Shown piece after piece: positions 1 to 10,652 of a stretch of 64,000 bases of DNA. A program made the translations under genes and the position numbers. The DNA is from Mesostigma viride (Eukaryota > Streptophyta > Mesostigmatophyceae > Mesostigmatales > Mesostigmataceae), in assembly GCA_009746045.1 (NCBI GenBank), contig RPFO01002176.1, forward strand, positions 113,501 to 177,500, in the 5' to 3' direction. The first letter of the stretch is position 1. Each line of letters opens with the position of its first letter. The notes beneath the pieces are model-generated. The model searched no databases. It was not told where the DNA came from and was given only the letters and a program-made list of their open reading frames with translations.

Positions 1-850
1 TTCTGCCACTACTGCATGCGTTATTGATTATGTGCGGCGGCTGGGCAAGCTCCATGTCTAGGGAGATTGACAGCAGTGGGTTTGATTAAGGGCCCTCAGC
101 CCTGACATAGAGAGGATCAACAGTCTCCCTAGAGGGTAGAGGCTGTGCTGCCAAGAAAGCAACAATACCCTTACACTCATCCCAAATAAAATGGGGAGAT
201 CTGCGTTCAAAAGACATGACATTCATTCAGATAAGTCACGTTGGGGTGGACGGAGATACTTGTCTCGTTTGCATATGCCGTCCAGCCCAGGCCGCCCACC
301 GCCGGCGATGGGGATAGGCCAGGAGTGCTTTTATCACATAACAGCTGGAGCGTTTCTATGCTCCTCATGCTGCAGCGATAGCTTTCTGTTTGGTTATGAT
401 ATGTTGAAAAGATAGCCACCGCTCTTGAGCATTATATCAGAGCATGCATGAGGAAAGAAAGCAACGGACTTGCTTACGCTGGAAGCCCCAGGGGCCGGCG
501 CGGGGCCGGTGCCTCCTGGGGGGTTGTTTTCCTGCCGCATTGCCGCCGCCATGGCTGCTCCAGCAGTGGGTGCTGCTGTCGCAGCCGCCGGGGAAGAGGG
601 TTGGTCGGTGCCCCGTAGGGGAACCGGCTCCGCCACCGGCTGGCGCACAGGGGAGGGGGGTTGTTCGGACTGCCTCGCGGCAGCCGGACCCTCCACCTGG
701 CTGGTATTGTCATGGTTGTTCTTTTGTTTTCTTTTTCTTTGTCTTCTTTTTGTTTTGTTGTTATTGCATGCAGGCGCACCGACATCAGCCGATGCCCTGT
801 TGTCTGGCGGACGACGCTGATCATCATCGTCGTCCCCAAGATGTAGTTTC

Positions 851-887
<37 letters not shown>

Positions 888-1425
888 CCAGTGCCGGTTT
901 GAACCGTTGTTGAGTTTGATGTTGCTGAAGAGCGTTTATAAAATTCAAGTTAGGAAATGAGAAATGAACGACGTGGTATATTGCTTGAGAACACTGTGTG
1001 CTGAGAGCAATGAATTGCTTGGTTCATTAGAAAATAGGTTTACCCTTTATCAACGTTCCTCTCACTGGCTGCGCCGCCAGTGACCGTTGGGTGCAGACCG
1101 TTGGCCCGAGGCCGCACGATGACAGGTAGCAGTCTAGTCACTGCATCGTGTGATCACAGATCAATGCACGCTGCAGTACGGTCCCTATCTAGGATACTCT
1201 AGTACCGTCCAATGACAGGACACTACGTATACTGGGTACTGACATCTGTCACGTACCCCAGTACCCAAAGTACCTATCTAGGGAAACGTATGCGACTCGA
1301 CTAGCATTCCTATCTGCATAGCCCACGTGGTATTTATATTCACATACCAACGTAGGTTTACAAGGCTTATTCATACGTTGTATTCACAATGCCTTTGAGA
1401 CTTAGTCTACAGCAAAGCATGGAGA
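1..1425. other. No gene recognised; contains an oligo-T run
   Basis: I see no supportable gene here. A run of about 27 T lies near 862-888; it opens a spurious lysine-rich minus-strand frame. The retroelement's 3' LTR would be expected in or beyond this stretch, but nothing here matches the sequence upstream of its first ORF (16612-17711), so no LTR is called. Confidence 0.5.
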
Positions 1426-1854
1426 CTAACTGCAGGGGTTCTCGTCTACCTCAGCATCACCCTCAGCTGGAAGCCAAGGGAACACCTCCCGTAGGCAGGT
1501 ACGGCCCACAGGAGTGGAGAGATAGGAGAACACACGGCAACACCGGAGAACCGCATCTATCTGCCCCAAGGCGGGACAGCTGGAACCACACCCCAACAAA
1601 CAGTGTCCGGCATCGTCGAACCCGTGCAGGACAAGCTGGTGCGGCTCATCAGGGGAAGGACCATACCACGTGACCCCGAAGAGGGCCGCCCTGACTAAGC
1701 CCGCATGTTGGGCCTGAAGGGCCGGCTGCACAACGCCACCCCGGTAACTTGATCGCGACACCCAGCGGCCCGGAAGGGCCTCGAAATACAGCTCAGGGTC
1801 CGGTGGGGGCGGGGACGGCAGCGAGCTCTCAGCCGGAGGGGTAGGCTCTGACAT
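1426..1854 (-). CDS. ORF of unknown function just 3' of retroelement pol
   Basis: An open frame of 142 codons plus stop begins at ATG 1854 (MSEPTPPAESS), 76 bases after the pol stop and on the same strand. The N-terminus is rich in Pro, Ser and Glu. The remainder is cysteine-containing and mixed (for example GHCLLGCGSSCPALGQ), without a family I recognise. It is visibly more GC-rich than pol. Its position matches the extra 3' ORF (env-like or accessory) that some Ty3/gypsy elements carry, but I see no signal peptide or membrane span. It could instead be older host DNA or part of a neighbouring element. Function is not assigned. Confidence 0.4.
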   Translation of the reverse strand: MSEPTPPAESSLPSPPPPDPELYFEALPGRWVSRSSYRGGVVQPALQAQHAGLVRAALFGVTWYGPSPDEPHQLVLHGFDDAGHCLLGCGSSCPALGQIDAVLRCCRVFSYLSTPVGRTCLREVFPWLPAEGDAEVDENPCS

Positions 1855-1930
1855 GACGGCTGCGGAGGGGAGGGGACAACCAACCATCCGTCGACAGCAG
1901 ACATAACATAAGAGAGGAGAAGGTCTACAA

Positions 1931-3172
1931 CTAGAGCTTATGCAGGGTTTTATACTCCTGCAGCAGGCGACTACACCCATCTAGCTCACTCTCAGTATAC
2001 CAGACCTTATCTACCTCACTACGAGCATACATCCACTTCACCTTATACTGGCGCTGGGTACCGCGGCCTTTTTTGATATCTCTATGGGCCACGATACCCT
2101 CTACCTCATCCTCTACCTCACCAGTATCCGGGTTATGCTCTAAAGGGGCAGGGGCCAATTCTCTACCAGCGAACGTGCTCTGATGATAGAGCTTCAGCTG
2201 GCTTCTATGAAAGGTGCGAGAGTGGGTCTGCCAAGAGGTAGGAATATCTATCTCATACAGAAAATTACCTACTCTAGACAACACACGGAAGGGTCCTAAG
2301 AAGGCGGGCCTAAGTTTCACTTTCAGTTCAGCTTCGAACTTATGAGCGAAGCGGCCAACACGGGGGCCTTCTACTAAGACTAAATCTCCTATTTCTATCT
2401 CAGGTGCTCTTCTATCTAATGAGGCACGCAACCTAGCAAGGTATTTGGCCTGCGCCCTATGGTACCCTGCAATAGCGTTGTCGTGTGCATTCTTCATCTT
2501 ATCTAATAACGCCTGCACACCTTCTACAGTATCCCGGGACACATCATCCTTGTCCCTTAAAGGACTAGCTAAAAGAGAGGTAGGGGTAAGAGGTTGTCTA
2601 CCAGTATCTAGGAAGAAGGGCGTATAACCATGCGCAGCCTGAGGGCAGTTGTTAAGGGAAAACTCTACCAAACATAGGTAATCCTCCCAATCACTCCCAG
2701 AGCCATTCACATAGTGACGCAGAGCTTCTTCCACTACCCTATTCAAACGTTCTACTAAATGGGACGAGGAGGAGTGGTAGGCAGTACCGAAGGTGACCTT
2801 GGTACCGATAGCAGCGAAGAACTGCTGCCAAAAATCAGAAGTAAATAACTTATCCTTATCACTAATAAACTGCCTACTCAAACCATGATATCTATATACG
2901 TTATTAAGGTATAGGCGTGCGCAATCGCGTGCGGTGAGTTCTAAGGGACACGGCACGAGATGACACATACGAGTAAAACGATCTACAAAAACAAGGATCT
3001 GGGCGTTACCTCTATCATTCTTCCTAAAAGGTCCTACAAAATCCATCATAATGGAGTCCCACGGCATGATGGGATCAGGTAAGGTCCTAGGCTCTGCTAT
3101 CTGTCCTACATTGTTGGGTTTCATCTCCTGGCAAGATTGACAGGTTCTAACATACTCATCTACATCCTTTAA
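1931..3172 (-). CDS. pol: Ty3 pol, C-terminal half: integrase core and chromodomain (interrupted gene)
   Basis: Begins after the piggyBac insertion with the CC half of the integrase HHCC finger (CQSCQ). The retroviral-type integrase core follows, with DFVGPF, then ISDKDKLFTSDFW, then a glutamate region (HLVERLNR) that supplies the D,D-35-E triad. The integrase C-terminal domain follows (GDLVLVEGP, LGPFRVL). Last comes a chromodomain-like module (VEGIVAHRD, YKVKWMY, WYTESEL) that in chromoviruses steers insertion into heterochromatin. Any longer frame running past 3172 enters piggyBac sequence and is not part of the retroelement. The other half of the protein lies at 6500-9416. Confidence 0.9.
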   Translation of the reverse strand, partial: LKDVDEYVRTCQSCQEMKPNNVGQIAEPRTLPDPIMPWDSIMMDFVGPFRKNDRGNAQILVFVDRFTRMCHLVPCPLELTARDCARLYLNNVYRYHGLSRQFISDKDKLFTSDFWQQFFAAIGTKVTFGTAYHSSSSHLVERLNRVVEEALRHYVNGSGSDWEDYLCLVEFSLNNCPQAAHGYTPFFLDTGRQPLTPTSLLASPLRDKDDVSRDTVEGVQALLDKMKNAHDNAIAGYHRAQAKYLARLRASLDRRAPEIEIGDLVLVEGPRVGRFAHKFEAELKVKLRPAFLGPFRVLSRVGNFLYEIDIPTSWQTHSRTFHRSQLKLYHQSTFAGRELAPAPLEHNPDTGEVEDEVEGIVAHRDIKKGRGTQRQYKVKWMYARSEVDKVWYTESELDGCSRLLQEYKTLHKL

Positions 3173-3544
3173 CCCTTCAACTGTCATAACTGGAACCACG
3201 AGAACGGACTGAGTTTGGGTATCTTTGTGCGCCTGGCAGTAACTAGCCAAATAACATTTTCTGGCCCACCCTTGGAACCAAGCATATGCTTTTATATCAA
3301 ATAATGTTTAGGAAATTTGGTTGGTCACATATCCATGCCCTACACCTGCTAAAAATAGCACCCCCCTCAGGGGGGTACACTGCCCACGGGGTTCGAGACA
3401 CGCATAATGCATTATGGACCATTTCTTCAAATCTGCTGGCCCTGGCCCTTTGAGAGGAGTTAAATATATTCACAGGCATGCCCAAAATGCATTGGCAACA
3501 TGACATGTCACAAAACTGTGAACGCTAGCTACTAAATGGCCGAA

Positions 3545-3578
3545 GCCAGCTGGCACCGTTATAACGGTGCCAGCTGGC
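3545..3578. repeat. 34-bp perfect palindrome inside the piggyBac element
   Basis: Perfect inverted repeat with 17-base arms (GCCAGCTGGCACCGTTA) and no spacer. It lies in the non-coding stretch between the transposase stop and the left end, and could form a cruciform or an RNA hairpin in the 3' UTR. Confidence 0.9.
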
Positions 3579-3811
3579 AGGGGTATAAATGGTAGCTTAA
3601 CAACACAAAACTTTATTCCAGTTGGCATAAAACATCAAGGGATGCCCAAATGGGCATAATGCACCATACCCAGGTGATAAAACAAGAGACCATGCCATAT
3701 AACACATGCCAACATGCCACAAGGGGCCAAAATGGCACTAGCGCGCGCGGTAGCGCATGACTAGCCAAGGGTGTAGCTAACTGTCAAGGCTACCTGGCTA
3801 TATATGCCAAA

Positions 3812-6187
3812 CTACGCCGGATTGCGCCTCTGGGTGCGCAGGTACTGCCTCCTACGAGGCCCTGTCAGCTGGGTGCCAGCTGCCAGCGTGCGGGTCGTGC
3901 GGCCATTGGCCTCAGCCCACGCGCGGCCAGCCGGGCTGCGGGCTGACAGGGGCTGCATGGCACGTTGGCGGCGGTCGTCGTCGTCGAGGCCAGCCACTGG
4001 CCCTGCGTGGAACACGTTCCAGCACGTGCCCGTACACAGTGCCTGGTTGCAGTCCTTGCACCAGAAGTTGGTGCGCTTGCGCTCGGGGATCGTGGCGCAC
4101 ACCACGCACTGCGCCGACTCCGTCCACGGGATGCGCTCGGGCCTGAGGTGGGTGCCGCTGAACCGCCCGTCCAGCCCAGGCTGGTGGCCCCCCAGGATGC
4201 TATCCATGTCCAGCCGGGCGCCATGCCACTGGTTGTTCACTAGCTGCTGTGCGAGCAAGCTGAGGAACCCCACGTGGGAGAGGCAGTCGGGGCGGTTGGC
4301 GCGGGTGAGAGTCTGCAGGATGTAGGCGTTGACGACTGAGTTGGCCAGGTGCCCTGTGGCGGCCCGGTGCCACCACACCCGGGAGACGAGGGCCTTCTGC
4401 AGGTCGTAGTTGCTGGCCAGCTGGTCAAACTTGTCGACCGCCTTGTAGCAGCTCCAATACGCGGGGATGAGGGACGGGGCAGTCACCATCACGCGCTGGT
4501 CACGGCCACCGTGGCGGCTGACCATCGCCTCCTCCAAGGGGATGCCCTTGCCCAGCACCCACACGAGCTTGCGGTCCTGCCAGGCGCACAGGGTCAGCCC
4601 ATCCTTGTTGACAGCCCATGCGTAGTCCCCCTGGGCTGGCCTGCGGGGCATGCGGGCCTTGACCTGGGCGACGGGGATGCCACGGCGGTTGGGGAGCACT
4701 GTGCCCACCACGCGGTGGCCCATGCGGTGGCATGTCTCAATCACCTCACGCCCGGTGTAGAACCGGTCCATGGCCATGTGGACCCCGTGTGGCAGCGTGC
4801 TGGCGAGCTCACTCACCACGTGGAAGGTGTGATTGACCTGGGGCAGCTTGTCGTACGTGTTAGCATGGTAGAGGTAGCCGGTGGGCCAGTCGTTCAGGCA
4901 ATACTGCTTCACGTGGAAGGGGGCAGGCTTGCTTGGGTTGAAGCACCTGATCGGGCACAACTTGTGCCTGGACGCGATGCTTCTCTCGTCGATGGCGGCC
5001 GCGCTGCCCGGGATGAAGTACCTCTTGTATGCCTTGTTCAAGATGTCCTCCAGCCACAAGAACTGCCACAGTCGCCACTCGCGTGTCTGCGTGTTGGCAG
5101 GGCGCTGGGCAGAGTCCTGGAAGTGCAAGAAGCGTGTAATCTGCTGGAAGCGGCGCAAGGGCATCACGTTCTGCAGGTTGGCAGCATGAGCAGCACCGAG
5201 TGGCTGGCCAGAAAAATAATCCTCCCGGGCAGGCATGCCCACGAGTGACATGGTCAGGAGGATGCCAAGCCACTTGCCCAGCTCGTTCATGGAAAGAGGC
5301 GACCACTCCCGTGCCCCAGCAGATGCCGAGCGCTGCTTCTCCTCGGCATAGCGGTTTGTCTCGGTCACAATCCGCTCCAGCACGAGGGCAGGCTGCCAAA
5401 ACAGCAGGAACAAGTCGAGAGGAGAAAACCTGTGAGGAACACCTGGGATGTTCTGATACATCGCCGTGCGCTCACGGTCAAACGGCGCACCATGCGGAAC
5501 TCGGGGCAGCTCTGCAGGATCCGGCTTGCCAGTGCCGAACACCCACTCATCCCCGCCATCGTCGCCACCATCCGGAGCATCATCCCCCGCATCTTCCGAC
5601 TCAGCATCGCTGTCCACAAGCTCGGGAACGATGTCGTCGTCATCAGAAGAGTCGCTGGGCTCGGAGTCGGGCTGATCCGGAGGGGGCAGCCGCTGCAGAC
5701 GCCTCCTTGCAGCAGGCGCGATGGCAGGCGTCCTCCTCGGGTTGCCTGCACGACGCTTGGCACGTTTCTTGGGCGGGGAGGAGGAAATATCCTCGCTATC
5801 CTGCTCATCATCGCTGTCGGGCTCCGATGAAGACTCCGGGGCATCTGAGTCGTCATCTGCGCTCCCAGCCCCCTGCCCATCGTCGCCTGCATCCCCTCCC
5901 TCCTCCACCTCATCATCCGCAGGCCTAGAGGCATCTCCGACCTTCTGCCACTGAAAAATCTCGTCTTTCGTCAACTTATACCTTAATGGATCGCCGGGAA
6001 ACTTGCACCATGCTGCATTTTGGCCGCGTACCAACTCCGCTACCCTGCCGTCTACGCGGTGGCGCGCATGATTTACACCGAATTCCTGCACTGCCCACGC
6101 CTCCCCGAAGTAGGCCGGAGGCAATGCCACCTTGATTCCAAGTTTCAATCGAAATGTGGCCAGCAGCTGGCCAGTAGGCGACGCCAT
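3812..6187 (-). CDS. piggyBac transposase (DDE_Tnp_1_7 family)
   Basis: A 791-residue frame is chosen from the ATG at 6187 (MASPTGQLL). The frame stays open further upstream, but that stretch overlaps the terminal region. An acidic Asp/Ser/Glu-rich N-terminal section with a basic patch (PPKKRAKRR, a likely nuclear signal) precedes the catalytic domain, as in other piggyBac proteins. The DDD-type core shows AIDERS, MAMDRFYTG and AVDKFDQL. A cysteine-rich zinc-binding tail (CVVC, CKDCNQ, CTGTCW) ends the protein, the module known to bind the transposon ends. There is no frameshift or internal stop. Codon use is GC-rich compared with the surrounding retroelement, which suggests a separate origin. 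It catalyses cut-and-paste transposition at TTAA. Confidence 0.93.
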   Translation of the reverse strand: MASPTGQLLATFRLKLGIKVALPPAYFGEAWAVQEFGVNHARHRVDGRVAELVRGQNAAWCKFPGDPLRYKLTKDEIFQWQKVGDASRPADDEVEEGGDAGDDGQGAGSADDDSDAPESSSEPDSDDEQDSEDISSSPPKKRAKRRAGNPRRTPAIAPAARRRLQRLPPPDQPDSEPSDSSDDDDIVPELVDSDAESEDAGDDAPDGGDDGGDEWVFGTGKPDPAELPRVPHGAPFDRERTAMYQNIPGVPHRFSPLDLFLLFWQPALVLERIVTETNRYAEEKQRSASAGAREWSPLSMNELGKWLGILLTMSLVGMPAREDYFSGQPLGAAHAANLQNVMPLRRFQQITRFLHFQDSAQRPANTQTREWRLWQFLWLEDILNKAYKRYFIPGSAAAIDERSIASRHKLCPIRCFNPSKPAPFHVKQYCLNDWPTGYLYHANTYDKLPQVNHTFHVVSELASTLPHGVHMAMDRFYTGREVIETCHRMGHRVVGTVLPNRRGIPVAQVKARMPRRPAQGDYAWAVNKDGLTLCAWQDRKLVWVLGKGIPLEEAMVSRHGGRDQRVMVTAPSLIPAYWSCYKAVDKFDQLASNYDLQKALVSRVWWHRAATGHLANSVVNAYILQTLTRANRPDCLSHVGFLSLLAQQLVNNQWHGARLDMDSILGGHQPGLDGRFSGTHLRPERIPWTESAQCVVCATIPERKRTNFWCKDCNQALCTGTCWNVFHAGPVAGLDDDDRRQRAMQPLSARSPAGRAWAEANGRTTRTLAAGTQLTGPRRRQYLRTQRRNPA

Positions 6188-6499
6188 GGCTACCGAGGTC
6201 AGACACCGAATTCGTCGTCGTGCACGTCTTTTTGCAAAAAAGGCGCTTTTTTTTCCCGCCGAAAGTACCCCAGGACCAGGGTACCCCCCTGGGTTTGCCA
6301 GATCAGTACTCCCTGGCCAAGTGTCCAAAGTACGGTCTGAATAGACCCACGCATAGAGTACGTCTAGATCTATCGATTGGGCCAGGTTTGACCGTTGAAT
6401 TATTTTTGGCGCGGCGCCTGGTTCTGCCACAAACTCAGTCCGTTAGAGTGGCGCGAGATCAACTGGCGCCACGAAAACGGACTCAGTACAGTTTAAGGG

Positions 6500-9416
6500 T
6501 TAAAAGGGAAGGCCAGTAGTAAGAGCGGGCTACTAGGTCCCGTACCCGTTTACCACCCTGGTGAGCAGCTAAGTCATGCAACTCAAAGAGCAAGGAGGAG
6601 CGACAGATAGGAGGGACATACAGGCGCCATTGAGGGGGAGAATCTGCTATCTGCACATATAAAAATCCACCTACAAATTTACAAGGGTGCTTGCCTAATT
6701 GTTGGGGATGGGCAGCAATGGCAGCTAATGCTTCCGGCTCAGTGGCCGTAAATCTACTAATAAGACGTTCGAGATCAGAGGTAGGCATCGCTACAGAGGT
6801 ATCCAGAACAGGTTTAAAGAGATCTCCTACCGCCTTGCCAAAGAGAAGGGGAGGTCCTAGAGGGACTATGTGTTCATAAGACTTTCCTGACCTAGTCGCT
6901 ATATGGCTAAGCGGTATAGAAATTTTATTTTTCCCCTCCCCCCCCACCGAGACCACAGGAAGGGCCTCACACGGGAGAGAGAGTCCTACGTGAGAAAGGA
7001 GATCAGGCATGCGAACAGCTGTATGAAAGAGGTAGGCATAGGATTCATCATCAGGTAGTTCACCATACGGGGTTACACCCATAGTAGTAGGAACTAGAGT
7101 AGTATTGAGAACATCAAGGTCCTCGAAAAAGGAGTAATCTGCACGACGAGAGAGTGCATCTGGTACTATGTTATCTACACCCTTAACATACTGAAGTTTA
7201 AAAGGGGAGAACTGTGCTAAAAACTCCATCCAGCGCGCTTGACGAGGGGTAAGGTTGGGTTGTGAGAGAAGATGGGTAAGAGGGCGGTGATCTGTCTGGA
7301 TAACTAATCTATAAGGATCAATCTCACAGGGTTCATTCAGGCAAACATCAAATTGAGCACCTTTAAGAAAGTGCTGCCACGCGTGGCAACAGTACACCAC
7401 AGCTAATAGTTCTTGCTGGTGGACGGGATAGTTACGCTCCGCAGGAAGCATTGTCCTAGAGATATACTCGATTGGCTGTAAGCCCTGACCCTGATCCTGG
7501 AGAAGGACGCCCCCTATAGCTACCTTGCTAGCATCTGTGGCTACAACAAAGGGTTTAGTAGTATCCGGTAGGATGAGTACAGGAGGGGAGAGGAGTAGGG
7601 ATTTTAGACACTGAAAAGCCGACTGACATTCACTACTCCAAACAAAGGGGATATCCTTCTTTAATAGATGATTAATAGGAGCTGCTATAGTTGCGAAACG
7701 CGGGATAAAACGCCTATAGTAAGAAGCAATTCCTAGAAAACTACGTACACCTTTAACGTCGGTAGGGGTAGGCCATTCCTGAATTGACTTAGTCTTGTCA
7801 GGGTCGGTAGCAACCCCGGCATCTGACAGGACGTGCCCTAAAAATGGGACACTCCTACCCGAACGAACTTTAGCACGGCGCGCCCATAAAGAATTTTCAG
7901 CCATAATTTCTAGTACTTTCTTTAAATCACGTAAGTGCGTTTCAAAATCAGGAGAATAAATAAGGATATCATCTAAGTAAGCTTGAGCACAAGAACGGTC
8001 ATGCTCAGATAAAGAAACAGAGGAGAAGGAAGGATCCTTTAAATCAGAGGACACTTGAGGAAGGTGGGAATTTCCCATAACAGGTCTAAGTACTTCATTC
8101 ATTAACATTTGGAAGGAGGCAGGAGAGTTACAGAGTCCCATAGCCGCTACTCTAAACTGATAATGCCCAAAAGGGGTAGCAAAGGCGGTTTTGTGGCAAT
8201 CCTCAGGAGCTATATGTAGTTGCCAAAAACCATCCGCACAATCTAGTACTGTGAAACAGGTAGAACCTTTAACCTTATTAAATATATCATCAATACGAGG
8301 TAGAGGGTATTTAGACTTCACAGTAATATCGTTTAGCTTCCTATAATCAGTAACTAGGCGAAACTTGCCATTTGGCTTAGGAACTAACAGGACACCAGCG
8401 GAGTAGGGGGAGTTACTAGGCTCTATCAATCCTGCTTCTAATAGTGATACTAAAATCTGTTTTAGTTCCTTTAATTCTGTAGGGCCCATTCTATACATCG
8501 GAGAGTGCGTAGGAACTGCACCGTCCTTGATAACTACACGGTGTAAAACAGAACGAGGAGGAGGATAAGAAGGAGTCTTTTCTTCAAATACTTTTGAGGA
8601 ATCTATCACAGCCATGTATCTAACTATTTCATTTTCAGTAAATCCCACTCCTATTGTATCCACTGTATTTACATCTATATCCACACTATTATTAGTGATA
8701 GGTATCTCTTGTACTTCTAGCTGAAGGAACATACATAATAGGTATCCATATTCCTTTAGTTCAGATCGCAATTCGTCATTGGACATTAATACTGCAGGTA
8801 TAGGTCTCACAGGAGGATCAACAGGTGCAGGAGGAGTAATATCTACCAAGGATAAATTTTCTAATCTATAATGACGTTCTGGTACCCAGTAGGAACTATC
8901 TGGAAACCAAATGACCATAGTATCATAATTAATAGTGATTTTATTATCCTGATGCCAATCTAATCCTAGTAATACGTCAGCTGTAGTGATAGGGCCTATA
9001 GTGGCCGTCAGGTTGACCGTACGTCCTTGTATGACCAGGGGAAGGGACACCGTACCCGGGGAATGACTGGTGCGACCGTCAGCATAATGGACAGTGACAG
9101 TTTTTGTGTGAGGGGTAGGGACTAGTCCTAAACGCCTAACTAGGGCCTCGCTCACAAAGGAGCTAGCCGCACCGCTATCCACTAACACAGAGACATTCAA
9201 GAGTTCATCAGCATGCAGGAAGGGGTCTACAACAGTATGAGGGACGGTTAAGCCACCATTCAAGAACATAAGAGGACGCACACGTAGTGGTAGGGATGAT
9301 TCAGCTCCTACAGAGGTTATAAAAACAGGCAAGCAAAAATTAATATCTGGGGTACTATCTAAGGACCTGTCCAGGTTACCCCCGGCTGACAGGCCTACTG
9401 TTCCCCCTCCCCCCCC
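6500..9416 (-). CDS. pol: Ty3 pol, N-terminal half: protease, reverse transcriptase, RNase H, integrase zinc finger
   Basis: The frame is open from the gag overlap and has no ATG close to its start, so it is probably expressed by frameshift from gag. In order: an aspartic protease (LVDSGAASSFV); a reverse transcriptase (DYRKLNDITVK, catalytic AYLDDILIYS, FLGHVLSDAG); an RNase H-type domain (VATDASKVAIGGVLL, IQTDHRPLTHLL, DALSRR); and the HH half of the integrase finger (HDLAAHQGGKR, SYYWPS). At 6500 the frame runs into piggyBac sequence and ends artificially a few codons later. The remaining integrase is at 1931-3172. Confidence 0.92.
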
Positions 9417-10638
9417 AAATCCATAGGAACGAACCCCGAAGAAGACCCTGGCGGAAAAGCCACTGCTGGAGGGTCACGAGGGATTGAAGAGGGTGCGGGA
9501 GCCTGATTATCATAGGGGAACCCTGGGGATCCTGTCTGCACAGCATTCAGCCTACTAGGGGTAGCTGAAGGAATGCGTCCTGAAGTGGGACGAATAGGAG
9601 CACGCTGAGGGGTACGAGGAGGGCGAGCGTCGGGATGAGGGGGAGCACCCGAAAGGAACTTGGGGCACTCACGTTTAAGATGACCTACTTCCTTACAATG
9701 ATAGCAGGTGATATGAGAGACATCCAGAGCTGAAAGGTCAGTCACACAGATATCTAATTCTTCTACATAGGAGTTCTCCTCCTCAGGGGTAAGGCTAATA
9801 TTATTAATACGGGAACGGGTAGGAAGAGAAGGTGTGGAGAAGAAATCTGCTACTCGTAAAAGATGCTGGCGCACATGCTTGAGGGGCAGGTCAGTAAAAC
9901 GGTAGGCAGAGAACTGGCCAGCGCTTGACTTCACGCAATAAGGGTCTACTGAGGCCCTGAAGGAAGCGAGCACGTACTTCTGCACCCGACAAATCCCTAA
10001 TTCGTACCATCTGAGCATCAAACTCTTTCATATATTCTTTGAAGGACTTGGTACCCTGCTGCAAGGTGCCAAAGGATAATCTATCCTGCCAATCTGCATC
10101 GGGAGGGACTAAATGATTCTCTAAACGCTTGAACAATTCTGCTACAGAGTTTGGGTAGGCATGAGAGGCAAGAGACTCACACTGGATGAGGTTAGCAAGT
10201 TCAGGAGTAATGCAGGTAGTAAGATAATGAGGAACTAGTACAGCATCAGAGAGGCGCCACCTATTGTGGTTCTGCCAGGACTCTGTGTTCTGGGTGAGCA
10301 ACATAATGAAGGTGAAAAACTGTTGAGGGATAGACTTGACATCCAGCTTAGGAAGGTTGGCAAAGAGGGGAAGAGCAGGAGGCTTAGGGGGATTAGAAGA
10401 ATCAGTTTTTCCCATAGGGCCACTATCTTCCACTGCTACATAAGCGGGATAGAAGGAAGGGATAGGAAAAGTCTTGGGTAGGGGTCTAGAGGGAGCCACC
10501 GTTTCCGGATGGTGCCCATAGGAGAAGGGGACAGTATATTGCTCACGAAGAGAGGAATAGGCAAAATGATCATAATTCCTATCATCTAGGGGCATGGTAC
10601 TGAAATCATTATTAACTTCTAAATCAGCCACACGGGTA
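9395..10638 (-). CDS. gag: Ty3 gag, main part: capsid-like region and CCHC zinc knuckle (one frameshift)
   Basis: The upstream section (10638 to about 9920) has a Ty3 gag capsid-like pattern (QNHNRWRLSDAVL, FKEYMKEFDAQM, RARFLQGLSRPLL). The frame then shifts by one base near 9920 and continues with a linker and a zinc knuckle (CYHCKEVGHLKRECPKF), ending in a Pro/Ser-rich tail at 9395. The shift may be a mutation or an assembly error, because a capsid-internal programmed shift would be unusual. The first part of gag lies beyond the CACTA insertion at 15607-16127. The frame joins precisely when the element and one TA copy are left out. Confidence 0.85.
9410..9416 (-). promoter_or_regulatory. 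Candidate -1 ribosomal frameshift site between gag and pol
   Basis: On the coding strand, gag reads TTG GGG GGG GAG five codons before its stop. This presents G GGG GGG in the correct phase for simultaneous -1 slippage. The -1 frame then stays open into the protease and the rest of pol. This is the usual logic of gag-pol fusion. A downstream pseudoknot was not worked out. Confidence 0.6.
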
Positions 10639-10652
10639 CACTAGGAAGTCGG

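Larger units (their letters stand above)
3173..6499 (-). mobile_element. Complete piggyBac-family DNA transposon
   Basis: TTAA lies at 3169-3172 and again at 6500-6503, the target duplication specific to piggyBac. The ends are inverted repeats, CCCTTCAACTGT on the left and CCCTTAAACTGT on the right (11 of 12 match). A second motif close to CCACGARAACGGACT occurs in direct orientation just inside both ends. The 3327-bp element carries one intronless transposase gene. It sits in the zinc-binding domain of the Ty3 integrase. Excision at TTAA would leave the integrase frame continuous. The copy may be autonomous. Confidence 0.93.

Noticed and set aside
394-948. 184-codon minus-strand frame with polylysine
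   Set aside because: The lysines come from the oligo-T run and the rest is low-complexity; no family features.
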